Assembly: GCA_946479125.1 (NCBI GenBank)
Contig: CAMLET010000291.1
Coordinates: 1-5,005, forward strand
Length of the DNA stretch: 5,005 nucleotides
DNA from: an uncultured Flavobacteriales bacterium
GTDB lineage: Bacteria; Bacteroidota; Bacteroidia; Flavobacteriales; Crocinitomicaceae
Direction: 5' to 3'
A model generated the notes under the pieces. That model was not told the DNA's origin and searched no databases. It saw only the letters and a list, made by a program, of their open reading frames with translations. The position numbers were made by a program, and so were the translations under genes. Of the stretch, positions 1 to 5,005 are shown one piece after another. The stretch's first letter is position 1; every line of letters starts with the position of its first letter.

Positions 1-471
1 TTAATAGGTTTTAGTCAGCCCACCAAAGCATCAGCTTCAAAAAGTATTTTAATTAAAGCACCCATTGAACACGTTTTTGCTCACTGTATTTCGTTTAAGC
101 ACTTTGTGATTTGGAGTCCATGGTCGGCAAAAGATCCTAAAATGGAAACCTCTTTTTCTGAAGAAGATGGAGTAGTAGGAGCCTGGATTAAATGGAAAGG
201 GAACAGAAAAGTGGGAATTGGAAGTATGACCATTTTGGAAATCGAACCGAGCAAATCGATTACTATCGAATTGATTTTCGGATTTCGGGCAAAATCAATT
301 GTGATTTTTAATTTTGAGGAAAAGGGAGATGAAACATTGGTGACTTGGTCTTTCGAGTCAGAAATTGGTAAAAATCCCCTTCAACGGGCAATGATTCCTA
401 CAATGAATAAGTTTATTGGAAGGGATTTTGAACAGGGACTACAAAACTTAAAGAAGCACTGCAATGACTAG
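1..471 (+). CDS. SRPBCC-family protein (polyketide cyclase/dehydrase-like fold), 5'-truncated by the window edge
   Basis: The reading frame is open from base 1 to the TAG at 469-471, giving 156 visible residues; the true start lies upstream. A GTG at 106 is inside the domain and is not a credible start, because conserved sequence (the first strand 'SKSILIKAPIEHVF') lies before it. Diagnostic features are the 'APIEHVF' segment after strand 1, then 'WSPWSAKDP' (visible residues 38-46), 'GAWIKWKGN', 'GSMTI', 'TLVTWSFE' and a long C-terminal helix ending 'FEQGLQNLKKHC'. This order is that of small SRPBCC (START/Bet v1-like) proteins common in Bacteroidota. Relatives usually have one N-terminal membrane helix before the domain; the first visible residues 'LIGFSQP' would fit the end of such a helix, but this is inferred. 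The fold forms a hydrophobic pocket; no ligand or enzymatic activity can be assigned. The stop overlaps the next gene's start by 8 nt, indicating co-transcription. Confidence 0.85.
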   Translation, partial: LIGFSQPTKASASKSILIKAPIEHVFAHCISFKHFVIWSPWSAKDPKMETSFSEEDGVVGAWIKWKGNRKVGIGSMTILEIEPSKSITIELIFGFRAKSIVIFNFEEKGDETLVTWSFESEIGKNPLQRAMIPTMNKFIGRDFEQGLQNLKKHCND

Positions 472-1846
472 AATTTCGTTAATTATCGCGTTTGTTTTTA
501 CTTCAATCACTTCGTTAACAGCACAGGATGTCACGGATTCAACCGTTATCCGAAAAATGTTCGATGAAGCGTTGAATAATGGTAAATCGTACGAAGATCT
601 GCGTGAGCTGTGTAAGAACATTGGCGCACGACTAAGCGGTTCATCTCAAGCTGAAATGGCCGTTGAATGGTCGAAAGCAAAAATGACCGAATATGGTTTT
701 GACGAGGTTTTCTTACAACCAGTAATGGTTACGCATTGGGAACGTGGAACGAAAGAATCGGCTTGGTATAAAACAAAATCGGGTGATATAGTTCCTATAG
801 AAATGGTAGCGCTTGGCGGATCTATTGGGACAAACGGAACAATGCGTGCTGAAGTCATTGAATTCAAGACGTTGGATGCATTGAAAAAAGCATCAAAATC
901 TGCTGTTGAAGGAAAAATTGTGTTTCTGAATCAGCCAATGAATCCTGCGGATGTCGTGACTTTCAAAGCTTACGGTGGTTGCTACGCAATTCGTGGACAA
1001 GGCGCGGTTGAAGCTTCAAAACTAGGCGCCGTTGGTGTATTGATTCGTTCACTAGCTTTGCCAAATGACGATCATCCACACACAGGCTCTATGTATTACG
1101 AGGATGCGGTGAAGAAAATTCCTGCAGGTGCACTTTCGACCAATGCTTCAAATGCGCTTTCAGAAGCTCTTGCAAATGGAAAGATTGAAGTGATCATGGA
1201 AATGGATTGCAAGGATTTTCCGGACGCACCATCAAATAACGTGGTTTGTGAGATCAGGGGAAGTAAATTTCCGAATCAGATTATTACTATCGGTGGACAT
1301 TTGGATTCCTGGGATCAGGGTGAAGGTGCACATGACGATGGAGCAGGTGTAATTCATTGTTTGGAGGCGTTGCGAATCATGCAAGTACTGAAAATTAAAC
1401 CTGAGCATACTATTCGTGTTGTTTTCTTTATGAATGAGGAAAACGGAAACAAAGGCGGACAAGGTTATGCTTTATGGACAAAAGAAAAAGGCGAATTACA
1501 GATTGCAGCGGTTGAAAGTGATAGAGGCGGATTTACGCCACGTGGATTTGAATGTGACGGAAGTGAAATGTATCTGAAATTGATTCAAAGTTTTGCAGCA
1601 GTTCTAAAGCCTTACGGTTTGCATCATTTCGAAGTTGGATACGGAGGAGTGGATATTAGTCCGTTGAAAAAATCATATGAAGGAATTCCATTGTTCGGAT
1701 TTGTTCCAGATTCACAGCGTTATTTCGATTTTCATCACGCAAAAAGTGATGTTTTTGAAGCTGTGAATAAAAGAGAGTTGGAATTAGGTTGTGCAAGTAT
1801 GGCTGCTTTTGTTTATCTTTTAGATAAATATATGGCATATGAATAA
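464..1846 (+). CDS. Secreted M28-family zinc peptidase, carboxypeptidase Q (PGCP)-like, with PA-type insert
   Basis: This 460-residue protein begins with a signal peptide (MTR, a hydrophobic stretch, likely cleavage A20/Q21), so the mature enzyme should be periplasmic or exported. A PA-like segment sits roughly at residues 125-250, before the catalytic core. All dinuclear-zinc positions of M28 can be seen: H279 and D281 in 'GGHLDSWD', bridging D291 in 'GAHDDGAG', general base E325 and ligand E326 in 'FFMNEEN', D353 in 'ESDRGG', and H425 in 'FHHAKSD'. The 'HLDSWD...DDGAG...EE...ESD...HH' spacing resembles animal carboxypeptidase Q, which cleaves dipeptides; the substrate here is inferred. Residue roles are assigned by analogy with Aeromonas aminopeptidase. 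There is no T9SS-type C-terminal sorting domain: the protein ends soon after the last helix, at 'DKYMAYE'. The ATG at 464 is chosen because it directly precedes the signal peptide. It overlaps the upstream stop by 8 nt, and its own stop overlaps the DinB start by 8 nt. It appears intact. Confidence 0.93.
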   Translation: MTRISLIIAFVFTSITSLTAQDVTDSTVIRKMFDEALNNGKSYEDLRELCKNIGARLSGSSQAEMAVEWSKAKMTEYGFDEVFLQPVMVTHWERGTKESAWYKTKSGDIVPIEMVALGGSIGTNGTMRAEVIEFKTLDALKKASKSAVEGKIVFLNQPMNPADVVTFKAYGGCYAIRGQGAVEASKLGAVGVLIRSLALPNDDHPHTGSMYYEDAVKKIPAGALSTNASNALSEALANGKIEVIMEMDCKDFPDAPSNNVVCEIRGSKFPNQIITIGGHLDSWDQGEGAHDDGAGVIHCLEALRIMQVLKIKPEHTIRVVFFMNEENGNKGGQGYALWTKEKGELQIAAVESDRGGFTPRGFECDGSEMYLKLIQSFAAVLKPYGLHHFEVGYGGVDISPLKKSYEGIPLFGFVPDSQRYFDFHHAKSDVFEAVNKRELELGCASMAAFVYLLDKYMAYE

Positions 1847-2378
1847 TTCGCTTTTAGGTAGACCAAACTATTCAGACGCGCCAGTCTATGCAGCTTACTA
1901 TTTCGATTTGACCGATTGTTGGGAAGATCTTGATGTTGCGCTTAGGGAAAGTACAGATCGATTGTTCCGATTTTTACATTCAATTCCTGTAGATCAGCAA
2001 GATTTTAAATACCAGCCAGAAAAATGGTCGGTGAAACAAGTGGTACTGCATATGATGGATACCGAACGGATCTTTCAGTACCGTGCTTTTCGTTTTTCAC
2101 GCCAGGATGCAACGGAATTGCACGGATTCGATGAAGACCAATACATTGCAAACAGTAATTCTGAAAATCGTAATCTCACACAGATCATTGAAGAATTTGA
2201 GACCGTGAGAAAGTCGACATTACTTTTATTTTCCGGAATGTCGGATGAAATGCTCGATTTTCGGGGACATGCAAATGGTTCAGTTGTTACCACCCGTAGC
2301 GTTGGTTGGATGATTATTGGTCATGCCATGCATCACAAAGCGTTTCTAAAAGAAAAGTATCTGAAACTTAGCGCTTAG
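1839..2378 (+). CDS. DinB/YfiT-like four-helix metal-binding protein
   Basis: This 179-residue protein has no signal peptide and is probably cytoplasmic. It has the DinB-superfamily layout: an N-terminal helix near 'LDVALRESTDRLFRFLHSIP', then 'KYQPEKWSVKQVVLHMMDTERIF' with H71, a conserved 'RAFRFSRQD...GFDEDQYIANSN' segment, and the C-terminal 'GWMIIGHAMHHKAFLKEKYL' with H162 and H166. H71, H162 and H166 form the expected three-histidine metal site, so the site looks functional. The N-terminal 'GRPNYSDAPVYAAYY' matches the start of the Bacteroidota branch of this family, which supports the ATG at 1839 although no ribosome-binding site is visible. Family members include damage-induced proteins of unknown role, thiol-dependent transferases and putative metal hydrolases; nothing here selects one. 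The start lies inside the peptidase gene's last codons (8-nt overlap), implying translational coupling. The TAG at 2376-2378 overlaps the stop of the convergent gene. Confidence 0.9.
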   Translation: MNNSLLGRPNYSDAPVYAAYYFDLTDCWEDLDVALRESTDRLFRFLHSIPVDQQDFKYQPEKWSVKQVVLHMMDTERIFQYRAFRFSRQDATELHGFDEDQYIANSNSENRNLTQIIEEFETVRKSTLLLFSGMSDEMLDFRGHANGSVVTTRSVGWMIIGHAMHHKAFLKEKYLKLSA

Positions 2379-3922
2379 AAATGTACTTTCGAAAGCATAT
2401 TTCCGCGTTTTCTGTCTTTCGATACCAGAATGTAAGAACCGTTTAGGTAATATCCGTTTTGAAGAACAAAAGGTTCGCCACTTGGTTTTAGATCTTCTCT
2501 GCATTTATAAGAGAAGGTTCCATCGCTTTTAACAGTCGTAACGTAAGGAATACCTTTTTCAGGATTTGTATAAGGTTGACGTTCGGTAAAACCTTGTTTA
2601 TTTTCATTTTCTTTAATATCGTTGAAAAGCAGTTGGATTTCATCATTCACCAACGTTGCTTTGAAAGACAAATAACCTTCGTCAGTTCTTGTAATGGCAT
2701 AATAAGCCAAAATAGTTAAAGCAGGAGGTAAGATATAAAGAGCAGGATTAGAAACCACTTTCAAACTAAAGAACTGCGATTTCGGAATAAGATTGTCCCA
2801 AACCAGATTGCCGTTACTGTCAAATTTTGAGATCAGAATAGATCCATAATAGAATTTTCCTTCTTTATTAATTGTTTGACGTTCCTGAATAATATATGCG
2901 TTTCCTTTTGAGTCAACAAGATAGTCATGAAGTGTATAAAACGGTCTTACAGAAACACCTTCAGTTATGTCTGCGCCTTGAATGGTCTTTAATCGGGTAG
3001 CTTCAGAATATTTGGTGTAAACCGGAGTACCTAATTTTCCGTTTTCTACCGGTACTCTGAACAATCCTAAATACCCATTCACTTGCTTTTTCGTATAGTT
3101 TTGATAGATGCCGATTAATGCGGAACGATTTCCAACTTCCTTGAGAAGTAATTCAGCACAAGAGTAACCAACTGGAATTTCAAACGAAGAAGATGAGATT
3201 GGTTCTTTTTTCGAAGCGTTATACATCTTCAGATATACTTGGGAATGAAACTTCTTATCGCTTTTGTTGAATATGTTGTGAAAAGCGTAAGTGAAAATTT
3301 CGTGTTGATTATTGATAGCAACACTTGATTGTATAAAATCACCTTTTTTCTCAATTGCCTCGGTCAATGTCAACGTTTGAAGTGTTTCAGAATGATCATT
3401 GATCAGAAATGATTCAAAAGTGAGTTCAGTATTTTTTAGATTTTTACTCGCCCTTCCAAAAAGCAAACAATCTTTATTCTCATTTGTAGTGAAGAACGCA
3501 AAATCGCCTTTGTCCCAACTTTTTATAGTGTATTCTTTCTTCGACGAATTGATCAAACCATTCATGTCGCAATCATATACGTTGAAAGTATGTGCTTTTG
3601 TCAGGATTACATATTGACGGTAGATCACCTTTATGTTTGATCCAATCATGAAAATCCCAGCGAGATATTTAGAAACACCTACTTCTTTTTCAGCCTGAAT
3701 GGAATATTTGGATTTTTCAGCCAAAGAGAGTGTGTCGTATTCGATAATAAAATACTGATTACCGTCTTCCTGAAGCATTAGTAGATTACCATTTCTGGTT
3801 CCAATGATCTTTTCAAAAGTTTCATCGGAAACAACAACAGGATAAGTGTCGTTTTCAGTTTGTTGGGCAAAGGAGAAATTAATTAGGCTAATAAAAAAAG
3901 CGAAAAGGAGGATTCTATGCAT
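2375..3922 (-). CDS. Exported protein of unknown function, 515 residues
   Basis: I do not recognise a named family. The protein starts with a clear signal peptide (MHR, hydrophobic core, 'SFA/QQ' cleavage near A19), with no lipobox cysteine, so it should be a soluble periplasmic or surface protein. The mature part is rich in beta-strand-like alternation. Segments such as 'YLVDSKGNAYIIQE' and 'ISKFDSNGNLVWDNLIPKSQ' (about 334-382), followed by 'IQLLFNDIKEN' (429-439), resemble propeller-like blades in other large uncharacterised Bacteroidota exported proteins; this is recollection, not a search. The C terminus 'LVSKDRKRGNMLSKVHF' resembles the basic tails of those proteins. A hydrophobic stretch at 391-412 stands out. 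No catalytic motif, T9SS sorting domain or multiple cysteine pattern is seen. The ATG at 3922 is favoured because the signal peptide begins there and a -7 box lies about 40 bp upstream. It is convergent with the DinB gene, with stop codons overlapping by four bases, and divergent from the oxoamine synthase gene. Confidence 0.85.
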   Translation of the reverse strand: MHRILLFAFFISLINFSFAQQTENDTYPVVVSDETFEKIIGTRNGNLLMLQEDGNQYFIIEYDTLSLAEKSKYSIQAEKEVGVSKYLAGIFMIGSNIKVIYRQYVILTKAHTFNVYDCDMNGLINSSKKEYTIKSWDKGDFAFFTTNENKDCLLFGRASKNLKNTELTFESFLINDHSETLQTLTLTEAIEKKGDFIQSSVAINNQHEIFTYAFHNIFNKSDKKFHSQVYLKMYNASKKEPISSSSFEIPVGYSCAELLLKEVGNRSALIGIYQNYTKKQVNGYLGLFRVPVENGKLGTPVYTKYSEATRLKTIQGADITEGVSVRPFYTLHDYLVDSKGNAYIIQERQTINKEGKFYYGSILISKFDSNGNLVWDNLIPKSQFFSLKVVSNPALYILPPALTILAYYAITRTDEGYLSFKATLVNDEIQLLFNDIKENENKQGFTERQPYTNPEKGIPYVTTVKSDGTFSYKCREDLKPSGEPFVLQNGYYLNGSYILVSKDRKRGNMLSKVHF

Positions 3923-3961
3923 TCTTATAATTTTGGTTCTGTCGTTGTTGACTTGCTGCCG

Positions 3962-3969
3962 CGAAGATA
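3962..3969 (-). promoter_or_regulatory. Candidate -7 promoter element for the unknown exported protein gene
   Basis: Read on the minus strand, these bases are TATCTTCG, close to the Bacteroidota -7 consensus TAnnTTTG, with C for T at the seventh position. The box ends 39 bp before the ATG at 3922, which would give a leader of roughly 30-35 nt, a normal distance. I see no good TTG-type -33 element at the usual 17-20 bp upstream. A second, weaker candidate on the same strand is TAACTTTT at 3980-3987. Confidence 0.45.
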
Positions 3970-4001
3970 TAAAAACTTAAAAAGTTAGATCGCATTTAAC
4001 C

Positions 4002-4029
4002 GATTTTGCTGGCATGTGTTAACAAAATC
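4002..4029. promoter_or_regulatory. Dyad in the divergent intergenic region, possible operator
   Basis: GATTTTG at 4002-4008 and CAAAATC at 4023-4029 are perfect inverted 7-mers separated by 14 bp, giving a 28-bp dyad. An 8-bp palindrome, TGTTAACA (4017-4024), overlaps its right arm. The dyad lies between the two candidate promoters, about 33 bp upstream of the minus-strand -7 box and 46 bp upstream of the plus-strand one, where a regulator of both genes could bind. A 7-bp inverted pair with free spacing is expected about once by chance in a region of this size, so the support is weak. Confidence 0.2.
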
Positions 4030-4074
4030 TGAATAAAAATTTAACTCAAAAGCGGAAAAAAGCCTGAAACCTAC

Positions 4075-4082
4075 TAACTTTG
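4075..4082 (+). promoter_or_regulatory. -7 promoter element (TAACTTTG) of the oxoamine synthase gene
   Basis: TAACTTTG matches the Bacteroidota primary-sigma -7 consensus TAnnTTTG exactly and is followed by C, as is common. It ends 52 bp before the ATG at 4135, so transcription would start near 4087-4090 with a leader of about 45 nt. No TTG-type -33 element is visible at the expected spacing; the region upstream is A-rich (4051-4060 is nearly all A). The last eight bases of the CTAACTTT(G) site at 4074-4081 are repeated in inverted orientation at 3981-3988. Confidence 0.6.
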
Positions 4083-4096
4083 CACGAACTAAAGAA

Positions 4097-4121
4097 AGAA
4101 CCATGCTCAAGGCGTGGTTTT
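4097..4121 (+). promoter_or_regulatory. Leader hairpin before the oxoamine synthase gene
   Basis: The predicted leader can fold into a hairpin: 4097-4106 pairs with 4112-4121 around the five-base loop TCAAG at 4107-4111. The core is ACCATGC (4100-4106) with GCGTGGT (4112-4118), with one G-U pair at 4104/4114, extended by A-U, G-U and A-U pairs. The 3' arm ends in four Ts and is followed by an AT-rich stretch, so it looks like a weak terminator or attenuator; a simple mRNA-stability or translation element is equally possible. The pairing is read by eye; no folding energy was computed. Confidence 0.35.
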
Positions 4122-4132
4122 CAATTTATTAG
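4103..4132 (+). CDS. Possible nine-codon upstream ORF (leader peptide)
   Basis: An ATG at 4103 opens a frame encoding MLKAWFSIY and ends at TAG 4130-4132, two bases before the ATG at 4135. It lies wholly in the predicted transcript leader, and its start codon sits in the 5' arm of the leader hairpin. The close stop-start spacing would allow ribosome hand-over to the main gene. There is no run of one amino acid of the kind seen in classical attenuators, and no ribosome-binding site is evident, so it may be chance; a random leader of this length often contains such a frame. Confidence 0.2.
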   Translation: MLKAWFSIY

Positions 4133-4134
4133 AC

Positions 4135-5005
4135 ATGGCAGATATATTTGAAAAAATTGAACGTAATCGTGGTCCAATCGGACAATACTCTAAAGGTGTA
4201 CACGGTTACTTTACATTCCCGAAATTAGAAGGTGAATTGGGAAACAAAATGATTTTCCGCGGTAAGGAATGTTTGGTTTGGTCGTTAAATAACTATTTAG
4301 GACTAGCTAATCACCCTGAAGTTCGTGAAGCTGATGCTAAGGCTGCAGCTGATTACGGTTTGGCTTACCCAATGGGAGCTCGTATGATGACTGGTCAAAC
4401 AAGCGAACACGAAAAATTGGAAAATGAGTTGGCTGAATTCATGGGTTACGAAGATTGTATCTTAATGAACTTCGGTTACCAGGGAATGGTTTCTGCTATC
4501 GATTGTTTAGTTGACAGAAGTGATATTATCGTTTACGATTCTGAATCTCACGCTTGTATCTTGGATGGTATGCGTTTACATACAGGTAAGCGTTTCGTTT
4601 TCCAACACAACGATATGGAGAGCTTCGACAAGCAAATGAGAAATGCTACTCGTTTGGCTGAAACAACTGGTGGTGGTATTTTGGTTATCACTGAAGGAGT
4701 TTTCGGAATGGCAGGTGATCAAGGAAAGATTAAGGAAATCGTTGAATTCCGTAAGTCTGGAAAATACAACTTCCGTTTATTCGTTGATGATGCTCATGGA
4801 TTTGGAACTTTAGGTGAAACTGGTCAAGGTGCTGGTGAAGCTCAAGGAGTTCAAAGTGAAATCGATATCCTTTTCGGAACATTCGCAAAATCAATGTCTT
4901 CTATCGGAGGATTCATTTGTGCGAAAGAATCAATTATTGAGTATTTCCGTTACAACATGCGTTCTCAGATGTTTGCTAAAGCATTGCCAATTACAATTAC
5001 TATTG
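4135..5005 (+). CDS. PLP-dependent alpha-oxoamine synthase (serine palmitoyltransferase / KBL / cysteate acyltransferase type), 3'-truncated
   Basis: 290 codons are visible and the frame is open at the window edge; relatives are about 395-420 residues, so roughly the last quarter to third is missing. Enzymes of this fold-type I family condense an amino acid with an acyl-CoA or acyl-ACP with loss of CO2, or (KBL) join glycine and acetyl-CoA. Visible landmarks: 'WSLNNYLGLANHP' (49-61), 'GARMMTGQTSEHEKLENELA' (81-100), PLP-stacking H139 in 'SHACILDG', 'TEGVFGMAGD' (186-195), D218 and H221 in 'VDDAHGFGTLG' contacting the cofactor ring, and Schiff-base lysine K252 in 'TFAKSMSSIGG'. No signal peptide; cytoplasmic. 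The N-terminal 'MADIFEKIERNRGP' is typical of a Bacteroidota subgroup and supports this start. Codon use is strongly biased (Phe TTC 15 of 19, mostly CGT for Arg), suggesting high expression. Which amino acid and acyl donor are used cannot be decided from the visible part. Confidence 0.92.
   Translation, partial: MADIFEKIERNRGPIGQYSKGVHGYFTFPKLEGELGNKMIFRGKECLVWSLNNYLGLANHPEVREADAKAAADYGLAYPMGARMMTGQTSEHEKLENELAEFMGYEDCILMNFGYQGMVSAIDCLVDRSDIIVYDSESHACILDGMRLHTGKRFVFQHNDMESFDKQMRNATRLAETTGGGILVITEGVFGMAGDQGKIKEIVEFRKSGKYNFRLFVDDAHGFGTLGETGQGAGEAQGVQSEIDILFGTFAKSMSSIGGFICAKESIIEYFRYNMRSQMFAKALPITITI

Noticed and set aside
106..471. GTG at 106 as the start of a 121-residue protein
   Set aside because: The same frame is open back to base 1 and encodes conserved SRPBCC N-terminal sequence, so the gene begins before the window.
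646..2293. Small minus-strand open frames at 646-867, 1232-1462, 1656-1838 and 2075-2293
   Set aside because: They lie wholly inside well-supported plus-strand genes with conserved motifs, have no family resemblance, and are antisense shadows.
2386..2395. Perfect palindrome CTTTCGAAAG near the convergent gene ends, considered as a bidirectional terminator
   Set aside because: With any realistic loop only three base pairs remain, there is no T-run after it, and it lies inside the coding end of the minus-strand gene.
3399..3617. Plus-strand 72-residue open frame
   Set aside because: It lies within the 515-residue minus-strand gene and has no recognisable protein features.
3893..3899. A7 tract (T7 in the coding sense) in the signal peptide of the exported protein, considered as a slippage or phase-variation site
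   Set aside because: Seven bases in AT-rich DNA encoding a Phe-rich signal peptide is expected; there is no repeat array or alternative-frame product.
1..5005. CRISPR array, transposon ends, tRNA/rRNA genes, defence or toxin-antitoxin cassette
   Set aside because: No spaced direct repeats, transposase-like proteins, cloverleaf or rRNA-like sequence was seen; apart from 3923-4134 the DNA is covered by ordinary genes.

Overview
The window looks like an ordinary chromosomal segment of a Bacteroidota genome, most likely order Flavobacteriales. The reasons are AT-rich DNA, no Shine-Dalgarno-like spacing before the starts, a TAnnTTTG-type -7 promoter element (TAACTTTG at 4075-4082), secreted proteins whose signal peptides end in A-Q, and protein types (a CPQ-like M28 peptidase, a 'RP...YAxYY' DinB protein, an 'MADIFEKIE' oxoamine synthase) that I know as typical of this phylum. 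A family such as Crocinitomicaceae is possible, but that is only an impression from codon and protein style.

Layout. Positions 1-2378 (+) hold three tightly packed genes: the C-terminal part of an SRPBCC-fold protein whose start lies before the window, a secreted M28 zinc peptidase with a PA-type insert, and a DinB/YfiT-like metal-binding protein. Both junctions are 8-nt stop/start overlaps, so the three are very probably one translationally coupled operon. Positions 2375-3922 (-) hold a 515-residue exported protein of unknown function, convergent with the DinB gene and overlapping its stop codon by four bases. Positions 3923-4134 are a 212-bp divergent control region with a candidate promoter on each strand, a dyad between them, and a short leader with a hairpin and a nine-codon upstream ORF. 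Positions 4135-5005 (+) hold the first 290 codons of a PLP-dependent alpha-oxoamine synthase that runs off the right edge. Its codon choice suggests higher expression than the other genes.

Function. The three-gene operon combines a probably membrane-anchored ligand-binding-type fold, a periplasmic peptidase and a cytoplasmic DinB fold. No shared pathway is evident beyond co-transcription. The oxoamine synthase condenses an amino acid with an acyl or acetyl thioester. Candidate roles are sphingoid-base synthesis (serine palmitoyltransferase), sulfonolipid/capnine synthesis (cysteate acyltransferase) or 2-amino-3-ketobutyrate CoA ligase activity; the sequence alone does not decide between them.

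I found no mobile element, CRISPR array, tRNA, rRNA or toxin/defence cassette. There is no convincing new multi-gene system here. The points most worth checking are the leader of the oxoamine synthase gene, the divergent control region, and the unknown exported protein.
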